Assembly (NCBI GenBank): GCA_963540965.1
Contig: CAUTSA010000003.1
Span: forward strand, 1 to 64,000
Origin: Nanosyncoccus sp963540965
GTDB taxonomy: Bacteria > Patescibacteriota > Saccharimonadia > Saccharimonadales > Saccharimonadaceae
DNA length: 64,000 nucleotides
Reading direction: 5' to 3'
Shown piece by piece: positions 39,042 to 48,111 of the stretch. Each line of letters starts with the position of its first letter. Position 1 is the stretch's first letter. Both the position numbers and the translations under genes were made by a program. Under the pieces are notes generated by a model, which was given only the letters and a program-made list of their open reading frames with translations, searched no databases and was not told the DNA's origin.

Positions 39042-39572
39042 ATGGCTGTCGAAATTGAAGGTAGAATTCCAAACATTAATCCAGAAGAAGTAAAAGATAA
39101 ACTTCTTGCCATTGGCGCTAAATCACTTGGCTTCTATAATTTTCGGCGTTACGTTTTTGATCCAACCATAGGCGCTCCTCATCGTTGGTTGCGCTTGCGC
39201 ACTGATGGCAATAAAACCACTCTCACCTTCAAAGAACTTAGTAATGATTCGTTCTCTGGCACTGAAGAGTGGGAGATTGAGGTCTCTGATTTTGAGACTA
39301 CTTTAGAGATCTTAGAAAAAACCGGCATTAAACATCGTAGTTATCAAGAAAATACCCGTGATGAATATGAATATCATGGCGCCAAGCTCTCCATCGACCA
39401 CTGGCCAAAGCTCGGATATTTGCTAGAAATAGAGGTTGAAAAAGAAGAAGATATCTATGATATCACTAGCAAACTCGGCTTTAATCCACAGGATATTGTC
39501 TCAGCCAATCATGCGGAGCTATATCAAAATATCGGCATCGACGTCAATAACTGTGACGTTCTAAAATTTTAG
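39042..39572 (+). CDS. CYTH-domain protein 2 (CyaB/ThTPase-like)
   Basis: Triphosphate-tunnel protein of 176 residues. Signature VEIEGRI (ExE, then Gly-Arg), FRRYVFD, RWLRLRTDGNKTTLTFKE, GTEEWEIEV, TRDEYEYHGAKLSIDHWPKLGYLLEIEVE. This is the short CyaB/thiamine-triphosphatase-like layout and is better conserved than the protein at 36015. AAAGAGGAAAC precedes the ATG. It could be a class IV adenylate cyclase, a thiamine triphosphatase or an inorganic triphosphatase; sequence alone does not decide. It lies across the tRNA-Leu gene from the other CYTH gene. Confidence 0.88.
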   Translation: MAVEIEGRIPNINPEEVKDKLLAIGAKSLGFYNFRRYVFDPTIGAPHRWLRLRTDGNKTTLTFKELSNDSFSGTEEWEIEVSDFETTLEILEKTGIKHRSYQENTRDEYEYHGAKLSIDHWPKLGYLLEIEVEKEEDIYDITSKLGFNPQDIVSANHAELYQNIGIDVNNCDVLKF

Positions 39573-39649
39573 TCACCTCAATAATCTGTTAAAGCCCCGA
39601 GTTTTATCCAGAATCTTCTACCCTAACCCTCTTATGCTATACTAAAATC

Positions 39650-41299
39650 ATGAATAATCTACATTATGATGGACCAATTGTTTTAGCTGTACTTGATGGC
39701 GTCGGCCTCAGAAACGACGAATACGGAAATGCCGTCGTGCAGTCTCATTCTGAGTTCATCGATCAGCTTTTCGATAAATATCCTTGGGTCTCTCTCAAGG
39801 CTTCCGGTGAAGCCGTCGGTATCCTAAAAGGACAGATGGGCAACTCTGAAGTTGGACATAACGCTCTTGGTGCCGGTCAAATTATCAAGCAGGGTATTGC
39901 TAAAATCGAGGATGATTTTAATACTGGCGCTATCTGGCAAACCGAAGCCTGGCGCGGCGCTATCGACAATGTCAAGCAAAATCACTCCACCCTACATTTT
40001 TCTGGCATCTTCTCTGATGGTGGTGTTCATAGTTCAATTTCTCAACTTTTTAAAATGCTAGAGCAGGCGCAAAAAGAAGGAATAACAAAAGTTCGCATCC
40101 ACCTTATCTTAGATGGCCGTGACGTTCCACCTCAATCTGCAGATCACTACATTCGGCTTCTCGAGGATAAAATAACTGAACTAAAATCCATCTCAGATCT
40201 ACCTCTTGATTATCAAATCGCCTGTGGTGGCGGACGTATGCTTTTTTTGGCTGACCGCTATGAGGCCGATTGGAGTATTGTTAAAACTGGTTGGGATGCC
40301 ATGGTCTATGGAAGGGCTGATCAGTATTTTACTTCTGCCATGCAAGCCGTTAAAGAAAATCGCTCGAAAGATCCAAACTTACAGGACCAATACTTCCCAA
40401 GTTTTGTTATCACGGAAGCAAATTCAGATGGTCAACCTGATAAAAATCGTCCAGTTGGCCTAGTTAAAGATGGCGACAGTTTTATTTTCTATAGTTTCCG
40501 TGCAGACCGCGCCATCGAAACTGCCAAAGCCTTCACCGAGCAAGACTTCCATGGTTTTGACCGCGGCACCGAAAATAATCGCCCTCTCAATGTTTTCTTT
40601 GCTGGCATGACCGAATATGATTCCGACCTTCATCTTCCGGAGCATTGTCTAGTTACCCCAATCACTATCAAAAATCCGCTCAACCAACTTCTTGCTGCAA
40701 ATCATATAAATCAGCTTGCCGTCGCCGAGACTGTTAAATTCGGTCATATCACTTATTATTTCAATGGTAATAGCTACGATAAAGCACCAGGCGAAGATTT
40801 TCTCGAAATTAAATCCGATACCAGGCCATTCAACGAACGCCCATGGATGAAAGCAGCTGAGATTACTGACGAAGTTCTAGATAAAATGTCTGAAACCGAT
40901 GAATCAGGCAGGCCTAAATATCAATTTATCCGTATTAATTATGCGGGTGGTGATATGGTCGGTCACTTTGGTGAACTAGAGCCCACCATCACTGCCATGG
41001 AGGCTATCGACATCCAGCTTGCTCGTCTAGCTAAGAAGGTTGACGAACTTGGTGGCATGATGATTATCACCGCTGATCACGGTAACGCCGAGGAAGTTTT
41101 TGATCCAATTACTCAAAAGCCAAAGACCTCACACACTCTTAACCCTGTTCCATGCTGGTTCTATGACAATACCGAAAATCAAAAGAAATATCAGCCGCAG
41201 CAGCTCACGGATGCTGGGTTATCTAATGTGGCCCCAACCATTGCTAAGCTTTTTGGTATTTCTGACCTTCCAGATTCCTGGCGCCAGCCTCTAATCTAG
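39650..41299 (+). CDS. gpmI: 2,3-bisphosphoglycerate-independent phosphoglycerate mutase
   Basis: Glycolytic enzyme that converts 3- to 2-phosphoglycerate with two manganese ions. Alkaline-phosphatase fold: VLAVLDGVGLRNDEYGNAV (first Asp), QMGNSEVGHNALGAG with the catalytic Ser, IHLILDGRDVPPQSA, FYSFRADRAIETAKAF, INYAGGDMVGHFG, IITADHGNAEEVFD. 549 residues, slightly longer than the usual 510. TGC TATACT (39638-39643) ends 6 nt before the ATG: leaderless. With the class I aldolase at 62.8 kb it belongs to the reduced carbon metabolism typical of these organisms. Confidence 0.97.
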   Translation: MNNLHYDGPIVLAVLDGVGLRNDEYGNAVVQSHSEFIDQLFDKYPWVSLKASGEAVGILKGQMGNSEVGHNALGAGQIIKQGIAKIEDDFNTGAIWQTEAWRGAIDNVKQNHSTLHFSGIFSDGGVHSSISQLFKMLEQAQKEGITKVRIHLILDGRDVPPQSADHYIRLLEDKITELKSISDLPLDYQIACGGGRMLFLADRYEADWSIVKTGWDAMVYGRADQYFTSAMQAVKENRSKDPNLQDQYFPSFVITEANSDGQPDKNRPVGLVKDGDSFIFYSFRADRAIETAKAFTEQDFHGFDRGTENNRPLNVFFAGMTEYDSDLHLPEHCLVTPITIKNPLNQLLAANHINQLAVAETVKFGHITYYFNGNSYDKAPGEDFLEIKSDTRPFNERPWMKAAEITDEVLDKMSETDESGRPKYQFIRINYAGGDMVGHFGELEPTITAMEAIDIQLARLAKKVDELGGMMIITADHGNAEEVFDPITQKPKTSHTLNPVPCWFYDNTENQKKYQPQQLTDAGLSNVAPTIAKLFGISDLPDSWRQPLI

Positions 41300-41405
41300 C
41301 TTCTGCTGGGTATAAAAGCTATAAAAATTCTAGCAAAATATTCATTATGTGATATAATCAGCAAAGAAAAAAGACAATTTTTTTGGTGGGAATAAAGGAG
41401 CTATT

Positions 41406-42257
41406 ATGCAAAAGATTACGAAAGCAATCATTCCAGTAGCTGGATGGGGCACTCGCCGCCTTCCAATTACAAAAATTATTGAAAAATCAATGCTTCCTGT
41501 CGGTAACCGACCTCTTGTCGATTATTCGGTGCAAGAGTTAATCAAGGCCGGTATTACCGATATCTATATGGTCATCAGTAATGTTGAGCCCTGCCAGGTT
41601 CAGGAATTCTACCGCGATAATCTAGCCTTAAATGACTATCTTGTCGAGCGTGGTAAGGCTGATCGTCTAGCTCTTGCAAAGACTCTTCCAGATCACGTCA
41701 AAATTCACTACACCACTCAAGATCCAGCCGGTCGTTATGGCACTGCAGTTCCTATTGCCTTAGTTGTCGAGGAATATAATCTTGATGAGCCAGTCCTCGT
41801 CTTCATGGGTGACGATTTTGTCTGGAATCCAGACGGTGAATCTGCCGCCGAATCTCTTATTCATTCACTGCAAAGTGAAAACGAGTCAGCTATTCTAGGT
41901 GTTGAAATTCCTCGCGAAAAAGTCGACAAATATGGTGTTCTCAGTGTCCAAGATGGCAAGCTTGTCGATGTTGTTGAAAAACCAAGCGTAGAGGAAGCTC
42001 CTTCGAATATGATTAATGTTAGCAAATACATTATGTCTCGCGATCTTCTGCGTCGTGTGGTTAATTACGTCAAGTCTCATGACTTCGGCCCCCTCGATCA
42101 GGAATATCTAGTAACCGATCCAATCGACGAATATATTAAAGAGGGCGGTATTATGCGTGTCGCTCCTACTACTGGTGAGTATCTCGACGGCGGCTCTGTA
42201 GAAGGTTGGGTCCACGCTAATAATGTCGTCACCGGCTATCAAGCTAAGCAGAAATAA
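41406..42257 (+). CDS. galU: UTP--glucose-1-phosphate uridylyltransferase (GalU-like)
   Basis: Makes UDP-glucose, a donor for surface polysaccharides. GT-A-like nucleotidyltransferase: AIIPVAGWGTRRLPITKIIEKSMLPVGN (usual form GLGTRFLPATK), PLVDYSVQELIKAGITDIYMVIS, YGTAVPI, VLVFMGDDFVW, and YLDGGSVEGWVHANN near the end. 283 residues matches bacterial GalU. AAAGGAG lies 6 nt before the ATG, and TGA TATAAT lies about 55 nt upstream. It directly precedes the HTH-MurA gene (69-nt gap), and both are envelope sugar-nucleotide functions. Confidence 0.9.
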   Translation: MQKITKAIIPVAGWGTRRLPITKIIEKSMLPVGNRPLVDYSVQELIKAGITDIYMVISNVEPCQVQEFYRDNLALNDYLVERGKADRLALAKTLPDHVKIHYTTQDPAGRYGTAVPIALVVEEYNLDEPVLVFMGDDFVWNPDGESAAESLIHSLQSENESAILGVEIPREKVDKYGVLSVQDGKLVDVVEKPSVEEAPSNMINVSKYIMSRDLLRRVVNYVKSHDFGPLDQEYLVTDPIDEYIKEGGIMRVAPTTGEYLDGGSVEGWVHANNVVTGYQAKQK

Positions 42258-42326
42258 ATTAAGTCCCAGCTTGCTATTATTGGCATCGAAAAATATCACC
42301 ACAAGAATATTTTACAAAGGAGAATT

Positions 42327-43877
42327 ATGGCAAAACCACGCACATACCAAGAGGAAATTGGTCTAGTTGTTTCGAATATGCGTCGCGAAAAGGGTCTTAC
42401 TCAGGCTCAACTCGCGAATATGATTGGCACCTCACAATCTGCCATCCATCGCATAGAAAAAGGTGATCAGAATACCTCGCTTGAAATGATCAAGAAGGTC
42501 TCCTCAGCTCTCGGCGGTCAGATCCTCTCTATTAATGACTCCTCATCCCAATCTTTTCGGGTTAATGGTGGTCGTACTTTGAGTGGCACTATCACCATCA
42601 ATACTTCTAAAAATGCTGCTGTTGGTTTGCTTTGCGCCAGTTTATTAAATCGTGGTCGCACCGTACTTCATCATGTTGCTCGCATCGAAGAAGTCTTTCG
42701 TATTATCGAAGTCCTCGAGTCAATTGGTGTAAAGTGCCGCTGGTTTAATCGTCGTCGTGATCTTGAAATTATTACACCACGCGAATTAAAAATGGATGAA
42801 TTGGATCTTGATGCCGCTCGTAAAACCCGCTCCATCATCATGTTCCTAGGTCCCCTCCTTCATCGCTACCAAAATTTTAAGTTACCTTATGCTGGTGGTT
42901 GTTCTCTAGGTACTCGCACTGTCGATCCGCACCTCAAAGCCCTCTCTGCTTTTGGTCTTGAAGTTGATGCCAAATGTAATGCTGGATTTTATGAAGCAAC
43001 TGTAAATCAGGCTGAACTTCAGAGCGAGACAAATAAGCGTATTGTTCTGATTGAGCGTGGTGATACCGTAACCGAAAACGTTCTCATGGCCGCCGCCCTC
43101 TATCCGGGCAAGACCACGATCATTGGTGCCTCTCCGAATTATATGGTGCAGGATGTCTGTTTCTTCCTACAAAAACTTGGGGTTAAAATTGAAGGAATCG
43201 GCTCAACTACTCTTGAAATTGAGGGTCTCGAAAAAATTGATGAGGATGTCGACTATTATCCTAGCGAGGATCCGATCGAAGCAATGTCTTTCATTGCTGC
43301 CGCCCTCGTTACTAAATCTGAAATCACTATCAGTCGTGCTCCTATCGAGTTTCTTGAAATCGAGCTTGAAGTACTTCATACTATGCACGCTCGGATTGAT
43401 CGCTCAGAGGAATATCGTTCCTTTAATGGCGAAACCCGCCTCGTTGATTTGACGATTCATAAATCTGATCTCGTTGCGCCAACAGACAAGATTCACCCAA
43501 TGCCATTTCCAGGTCTCAACATTGATAATCTACCTTTCTTTAGCGTAATTGCTGCAACGGCTACCGGTCGTACACTAATACATGACTGGGTCTTCGAGAA
43601 TCGTGCTATCTATTCGACTTATCTTTCAAATCTTAACGCCAAAATTGAGCTACTTGATGCTCATCGTGTCTATGTCGAAGGTCCAACCAACTGGCATTCT
43701 GCGGAGCTTGTCGCTCCTCCAGCCCTCCGACCTGCCGTCGTAGTGCTAATCGCCATGCTAGCTGCTCCTGGTGTCTCGATTTTACGTAATGTCTATTCCA
43801 TTAATCGTGGTTATCAGAACTTTGCCAAGCGCCTTAATCACCTTGGCGCCGATATTCGCCCAGTCTCTGGCATTTAG
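42327..43877 (+). CDS. XRE-type HTH domain fused to MurA-like enolpyruvyl transferase
   Basis: Residues about 8-65 form a Cro/C1-type helix-turn-helix (VSNMRREKGLTQAQLANMIG, TSQSAIHRIEKGDQNTSLEMIKKVSSAL). Residues about 75-516 follow UDP-GlcNAc 1-carboxyvinyltransferase: TINTSKNAAVGLLCA (Lys/Asn pair), KTRSIIMFLGPLL, YAGGCSLGTRTVDPHLKAL with the catalytic-loop Cys and Arg, VENR-like VFENRAIYSTYL, and ALRPAVVVLIAM. The region of the general acid/base Asp (AFPTDMQ in E. coli) reads PFPGLNIDNLP, with two extra residues. Active-site residues are mostly kept, so it may make the first peptidoglycan precursor while its HTH binds DNA. Preceded by AAAGGAG. It could also be a MurA-derived regulator. 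Confidence 0.88.
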   Translation: MAKPRTYQEEIGLVVSNMRREKGLTQAQLANMIGTSQSAIHRIEKGDQNTSLEMIKKVSSALGGQILSINDSSSQSFRVNGGRTLSGTITINTSKNAAVGLLCASLLNRGRTVLHHVARIEEVFRIIEVLESIGVKCRWFNRRRDLEIITPRELKMDELDLDAARKTRSIIMFLGPLLHRYQNFKLPYAGGCSLGTRTVDPHLKALSAFGLEVDAKCNAGFYEATVNQAELQSETNKRIVLIERGDTVTENVLMAAALYPGKTTIIGASPNYMVQDVCFFLQKLGVKIEGIGSTTLEIEGLEKIDEDVDYYPSEDPIEAMSFIAAALVTKSEITISRAPIEFLEIELEVLHTMHARIDRSEEYRSFNGETRLVDLTIHKSDLVAPTDKIHPMPFPGLNIDNLPFFSVIAATATGRTLIHDWVFENRAIYSTYLSNLNAKIELLDAHRVYVEGPTNWHSAELVAPPALRPAVVVLIAMLAAPGVSILRNVYSINRGYQNFAKRLNHLGADIRPVSGI

Positions 43878-43896
43878 CTTATGTTATAATCGACAT

Positions 43897-44745
43897 ATGT
43901 TACAGGTATTCAAACTCCAGAATATCGAGGAATTTATTTCTGAAATCAAAATCTCTAAACTTATTTTTAGTAGCTTTATTTTGATTGCAGCGATCTTCGC
44001 GGGCGTTTGTTGTCAAATTAATCAGACCGAACAGAATGCTAATTATGTAAAAAAATATCTTGCCAGCAAGAAGGGCTACTATTCGAACCTAGTCACAAAT
44101 ACTCGTCGTCAGGTGACGGAAAAATACTATGGCACTCAGACAAAAACTGAGGAATTCTCTGAGCAGTTTACTACTGATTTTTATAAAAAAATCAGCCAAC
44201 TTCAAGATTCCGATCTCAAGGAAGGCATAGTTTTTATGCAGTTAAAATATCTCAATGATTATTTTACGGAAATTTTAGAACAAAGTATTAACCAAGAAGC
44301 TTATGTCACACACCTAAATCGTTTTCTTGATCTCAGGTTTTCCGGGCAAGATAACTTTAATAGTATCAAGACTCAGATCAATAATAGTATGGCTGCTAAA
44401 ATCGACCAGTTACTTTCAAAGGAGCGTCTATCGGTCCACCCCCAAGTTCTTGCAAACTTTATCTCGCCCATGGTTGAGGTCTATTATCACCAGCTAATTT
44501 CAATTAGTCATGCCAACACAAATCTCTATCAAAGCAATTCCGCTCTCCATTTTCTTATCCTCAACCTTCCGATCATCATCTTCCTGGTCTGCTTAATTAT
44601 TGGCTATTTCTTCTATACTAGCGTTGGCGGTCGCCTACTTGCCTTTTGCTTTATCCTGATTTTCTTCTTCATTTCCTTCCTCTTGCAGGCCCCAGTCTCT
44701 AATCACAATATTGACTTAACTTATAGTGATATAATCAAGACATGA
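43897..44745 (+). CDS. Unknown membrane protein with external helical domain
   Basis: No family recognised. 282 residues: one membrane helix near the N-terminus (about 22-42, LIFSSFILIAAIFAGVCC), a helical domain of about 170 residues rich in Gln, Lys and Tyr, and two C-terminal helices (about 212-232 and 238-262). The start ATG 43897 is chosen because TATAAT (43885-43890) ends 6 nt before it; a longer frame opening at 43771 lies inside the HTH-MurA gene. The last codons contain the pcrA promoter, and the stop overlaps the pcrA start as ATGA. Role unknown. Confidence 0.7.
   Translation: MLQVFKLQNIEEFISEIKISKLIFSSFILIAAIFAGVCCQINQTEQNANYVKKYLASKKGYYSNLVTNTRRQVTEKYYGTQTKTEEFSEQFTTDFYKKISQLQDSDLKEGIVFMQLKYLNDYFTEILEQSINQEAYVTHLNRFLDLRFSGQDNFNSIKTQINNSMAAKIDQLLSKERLSVHPQVLANFISPMVEVYYHQLISISHANTNLYQSNSALHFLILNLPIIIFLVCLIIGYFFYTSVGGRLLAFCFILIFFFISFLLQAPVSNHNIDLTYSDIIKT
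44727..44735 (+). promoter_or_regulatory. Extended -10 promoter of pcrA inside the preceding gene
   Basis: TGA TATAAT ends 6 nt before the pcrA ATG at 44742 and lies within the last codons of the membrane protein gene. Confidence 0.65.
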
Positions 44746-46961
44746 ATATTTTTACGGAGGGACTAAATCCTGCTCAAAAAGAAGCAGTAGAAACTTTAAC
44801 TGGGCCACTTTTAATTTTGGCTGGCGCCGGTTCTGGTAAGACTAAAACCTTAACCCATCGCATTGCTAACTTAATCTCTCATGGCATTCCAGGAGAGCGT
44901 ATTCTAGCTGTCACTTTTACCAACAAAGCCGCCAGGGAAATGCGCGAGCGCTTATGGAGGCTACTTCAGCAATCTCGTTCAAACGCCTACCTTACTCCAC
45001 AATTTTCCGACGACATCGTTGCAGATAATACTGCCCTCCTTGCTTCTGATTCCACACTGGGCCAAGATACAGATCTTGACGGCTTCACCGATCCTCCTCG
45101 TAGCTTCATGAACTATATGGGGACTTTTCACGGAATCTGCGTCAAAATCCTGCGTATCGAACATCAAGCCGCTGGGCTTGATAAGAATTTCGTTATCTAT
45201 GATACTGACGATCAGATCTCTCTCATTAAGCAAGCCATGAAGGATCTCAAAATTGACGACAAAACTTTAAGGCCAAAATCTATCCAAGGCACCATTTCTC
45301 ACTGTAAGAATATTGGGCAAACTCCAGAGGAATTTGAAGAGGAGGCATATTATCCGAATCAGGTTAAAACCGCCAAAATCTTCGCTCGCTATGAGAAACT
45401 AAAACGCGATTCTTTTGCCTTAGATTTTGATGACTTACTACTTGAGGTTACTCATCTTTTTGAAAAACATCGTGAGGTGCGTGAACGCTGGCAAAATCGC
45501 TTTGAGCATATTTTGATTGATGAGTATCAGGACACCAACCAGATTCAGTATCGTTTGGTTAAGGCCTTAGTTAACCAAGATAGAAATATTTGCGTAGTGG
45601 GGGATGACTGGCAGTCGATTTATTCCTGGCGTGGTGCAGATTTTACGAATATTTTAAATTTTGAGCGTGATTTTCCAGGCGCTAAGACCATTAAGCTGGA
45701 GCAGAATTACCGCAGTACTGGTAATATTTTAACGGCTAGTCAGAAAATCATTAATCAAAATAAAACTCGCACGGATAAGGAATTATTTACTACTGCCGGC
45801 GATGGTGAGCCTATTGAAATTGAGTCTATGATGGATGAAACCGCCGAGGCAAACTATGTCGCACTGAAAATCATCAATCTTCTGGCAAATTCTAAAACCA
45901 CCATGCAAAATGGCGAGCTCATCAAAGACTTTACTAGTTATTCTGATTTTGCCGTCCTTTATCGTACCAATGCGCAGTCCTATGCTATTGAAAAAGCCCT
46001 GATTTCTCATCAAATTCCCTACAAGATTATTGGTGGTGTACGCTTCTATGATCGCAAGGAAGTCAAAGATGTTCTGGCGGTCCTGAAATTGATTGTCAAT
46101 TTCCATGATCGTATCAGTCTTGATCGAATTTGTCGCAATTTGTTATCCGGTATTGGTCCAGCCAGCCTTGAGAAAATTCATACCTTCCTAAATCAATCCG
46201 AAGGTTATGACCAGTCCGCACAAGGGAAAAATAACGCCCTACTTGATACTGGTCTCTCTGATACTCTTTCTGGTAAAGCCAAAAATAGCTTTGCAAGACT
46301 GCAGAATTTTTTGCGCGATCTTGATCTGTCACTCAAGCCGGCCGAAATCACAGAGCAGACTATCCATTATTTTGGCTTAGTTGAATCTCTTCGAGATGGT
46401 ACCCCAACTGGTGATGAAAGAGCCGAAAATCTCAATACTATGATTGGTAATGCCAGTGAGTTTGATGTTCTCGAGGATTTTCTTGCTGAAGCCAGCCTCA
46501 TGTCTTCCGCCGATGAACAGACCTCGACGAACTTCGTTACTCTCATGACCATTCATGCCGCCAAGGGTCTTGAATTTCCGGCCGTCTTCCTGGTTGGGCT
46601 CGAAGAAGGTCTCTTCCCGAGCTCTCGCTCTGATGATGAAGAGGCAATTGAGGAAGAACGTCGTCTAGCTTATGTAGGAATGACTAGGGCCAGAAAGCTA
46701 CTTATTTTAACTTACGCCGGATCCCGTTTTTCGAACGGGCAGCGCAGTTATAACATGCCATCACGTTTTCTGATCGAGCTAGGCTATGATCCTTATAGTT
46801 CACAAAATGCTTCGCAATCCCATAATTCGTATAACCCGTATGACTCATACAGTCCGTATAACTCACATAATTTCAGCCAGTCCAATAATTCTCGCTCCTT
46901 TGATCCATTCAACGATGATATCGAATACGATGAGGTCGACCCTTTTCCAGATGATTTTTAA
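44742..46961 (+). CDS. pcrA: ATP-dependent DNA helicase PcrA/UvrD
   Basis: Superfamily 1A helicase for nucleotide excision repair and replication restart. Motifs: LNPAQKEAVETLTGPLLILAG, AGSGKTKTLTHRIANLI (Walker A), LAVTFTNKAAREMRERL, LIDEYQDTNQIQYRLV, VGDDWQSIYSWRGADFTNIL, EQNYRSTGNIL, TIHAAKGLEFPAVFLVGLEEG, RLAYVGMTRARKLL. The core is full length. A spacer of about 35 residues (near residues 75-115) separates motif Ia from the Gly-Thr-Phe-His region. The C-terminal 65 residues are Tyr/Asn/Ser-rich (NSYNPYDSYSPYNSHN) and acidic at the end, instead of the usual PcrA Tudor-like tail. Partner of uvrA at 59.9 kb. Confidence 0.95.
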   Translation: MNIFTEGLNPAQKEAVETLTGPLLILAGAGSGKTKTLTHRIANLISHGIPGERILAVTFTNKAAREMRERLWRLLQQSRSNAYLTPQFSDDIVADNTALLASDSTLGQDTDLDGFTDPPRSFMNYMGTFHGICVKILRIEHQAAGLDKNFVIYDTDDQISLIKQAMKDLKIDDKTLRPKSIQGTISHCKNIGQTPEEFEEEAYYPNQVKTAKIFARYEKLKRDSFALDFDDLLLEVTHLFEKHREVRERWQNRFEHILIDEYQDTNQIQYRLVKALVNQDRNICVVGDDWQSIYSWRGADFTNILNFERDFPGAKTIKLEQNYRSTGNILTASQKIINQNKTRTDKELFTTAGDGEPIEIESMMDETAEANYVALKIINLLANSKTTMQNGELIKDFTSYSDFAVLYRTNAQSYAIEKALISHQIPYKIIGGVRFYDRKEVKDVLAVLKLIVNFHDRISLDRICRNLLSGIGPASLEKIHTFLNQSEGYDQSAQGKNNALLDTGLSDTLSGKAKNSFARLQNFLRDLDLSLKPAEITEQTIHYFGLVESLRDGTPTGDERAENLNTMIGNASEFDVLEDFLAEASLMSSADEQTSTNFVTLMTIHAAKGLEFPAVFLVGLEEGLFPSSRSDDEEAIEEERRLAYVGMTRARKLLILTYAGSRFSNGQRSYNMPSRFLIELGYDPYSSQNASQSHNSYNPYDSYSPYNSHNFSQSNNSRSFDPFNDDIEYDEVDPFPDDF

Positions 46962-47064
46962 TCGATAACATCCATGCTTTGGTCGAACAATGTCAATTAC
47001 TACGAATTAGTCGCCAACGGTGCCACTCTTTAGTATTAAATCTTGTTATGGTATAATAGCGGAG

Positions 47065-48102
47065 ATGAAATTAAAAGCATCTTACTACAGGCTCTTCTGT
47101 GGTTTTAGTATCAGTGTTTTTATCTTAACCTTAGTCCTAGGTGTCTTTTTTAGCATGCGCCCAACTTACGCTGAGTCGAATAGTTCTGACAATGGTGTTG
47201 TTTCTGACAGCCACTTTGTTACTTTCTATGATGATTCAAAGTCTCTTACCATCAAAACCAGCGCCAAAACCGTCAAAGAGGCTCTTGAACGCGCCAAGAT
47301 CAATTATCACGACACGGATCGTGTTGAGCCAGCCCTTACTGATGAAATTAATTCCGATAGTTTTCGTATTAATATTTATCGTTCTCGTCCAGTTATTATT
47401 AAGGCGGGCACCACCAGTAAATTCATCATGTCTGCCAATCTTGATCCAAAAGAAATTGCCCGTGATGCTGGCATTACTATTTATGATGGTGACGAGCTTA
47501 ATTTAATATCCGGTCAAAATATCCTTGAATCAGGTATCGCTACCACCTATCAACTCACTCGTAATGGCGGTCGTACTATTACTATTGAGGAAGATATTCC
47601 ATACGCCGAAAAGACTATTAGCGATACTTCACTTGCTACCGGTCAGACCAACCTTCGTCAGGTTGGGGAATTAGGTCGTAAGAGTTCTGTCTACCGTGTG
47701 AATTTTGTTAATGGTAAGGAAGTTTCTCGTGAACTAATCAGTTCTGAAACTGTTAAAAACCCAGTTGACCGCATCACTGCAGTTGGCATGAAAAAATCAG
47801 TTCCTCCCGAATGGGAAGCCTGTGCCTCCTACGCACGTGCCGCTGGTGTTTCCGAAGCGGATCTTCATGTTGCTCTCACCTTAATCTATCGTGAGTCAGG
47901 CTGTCGTTTTGACGCTACTAATGCCGGCAGTGGTGCTTATGGTATTCCGCAAGCGCTTCCAGGCTCCAAAATGGCCAGTGCTGGTGCAGACTGGCAGACC
48001 AACCCGGTCACTCAAATCCGTTGGATGATTGGCTATGTCACTGGCCGTTATGGCGGTTGGAGTCAGGCTTGGAACTTCTGGCAATCACGCCACTGGTACT
48101 AG
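47065..48102 (+). CDS. Rpf-like secreted protein with DUF348, G5 and lysozyme-like domains
   Basis: Cell-wall protein, probably a peptidoglycan-cleaving resuscitation-type factor. A membrane anchor or signal segment lies at about residues 9-30. It is followed by two DUF348-like ubiquitin-fold repeats (VTFYDDSKSLTIKTSAKTVKEAL; FIMSANLDPKEIARDAGI), a G5-type segment (TITIEEDIPYAEKTISD), and a C-terminal lysozyme-like domain (ALTLIYRESGCRFDATNAGS, GAYGIPQALPGSKMAS, TQIRWMIGYVTGRYGGW) with the expected catalytic Glu. The ATG at 47065 is leaderless (TATAAT 47052-47057); an upstream in-frame ATG at 47020 precedes the promoter. A role in host-cell wall contact or own wall remodelling is inferred. 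Confidence 0.88.
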   Translation: MKLKASYYRLFCGFSISVFILTLVLGVFFSMRPTYAESNSSDNGVVSDSHFVTFYDDSKSLTIKTSAKTVKEALERAKINYHDTDRVEPALTDEINSDSFRINIYRSRPVIIKAGTTSKFIMSANLDPKEIARDAGITIYDGDELNLISGQNILESGIATTYQLTRNGGRTITIEEDIPYAEKTISDTSLATGQTNLRQVGELGRKSSVYRVNFVNGKEVSRELISSETVKNPVDRITAVGMKKSVPPEWEACASYARAAGVSEADLHVALTLIYRESGCRFDATNAGSGAYGIPQALPGSKMASAGADWQTNPVTQIRWMIGYVTGRYGGWSQAWNFWQSRHWY

Positions 48103-48111
48103 GAGAAACTG

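Noticed and set aside
43771..43896. N-terminal extension of the 43.9-kb membrane protein
   Set aside because: It overlaps the end of the HTH-MurA gene and precedes a perfect -10 box placed 6 nt before a later ATG.
47020..47064. 15-codon N-terminal extension of the Rpf-like protein
   Set aside because: The likely promoter TATAAT (47052-47057) lies inside it, so it would not be transcribed.
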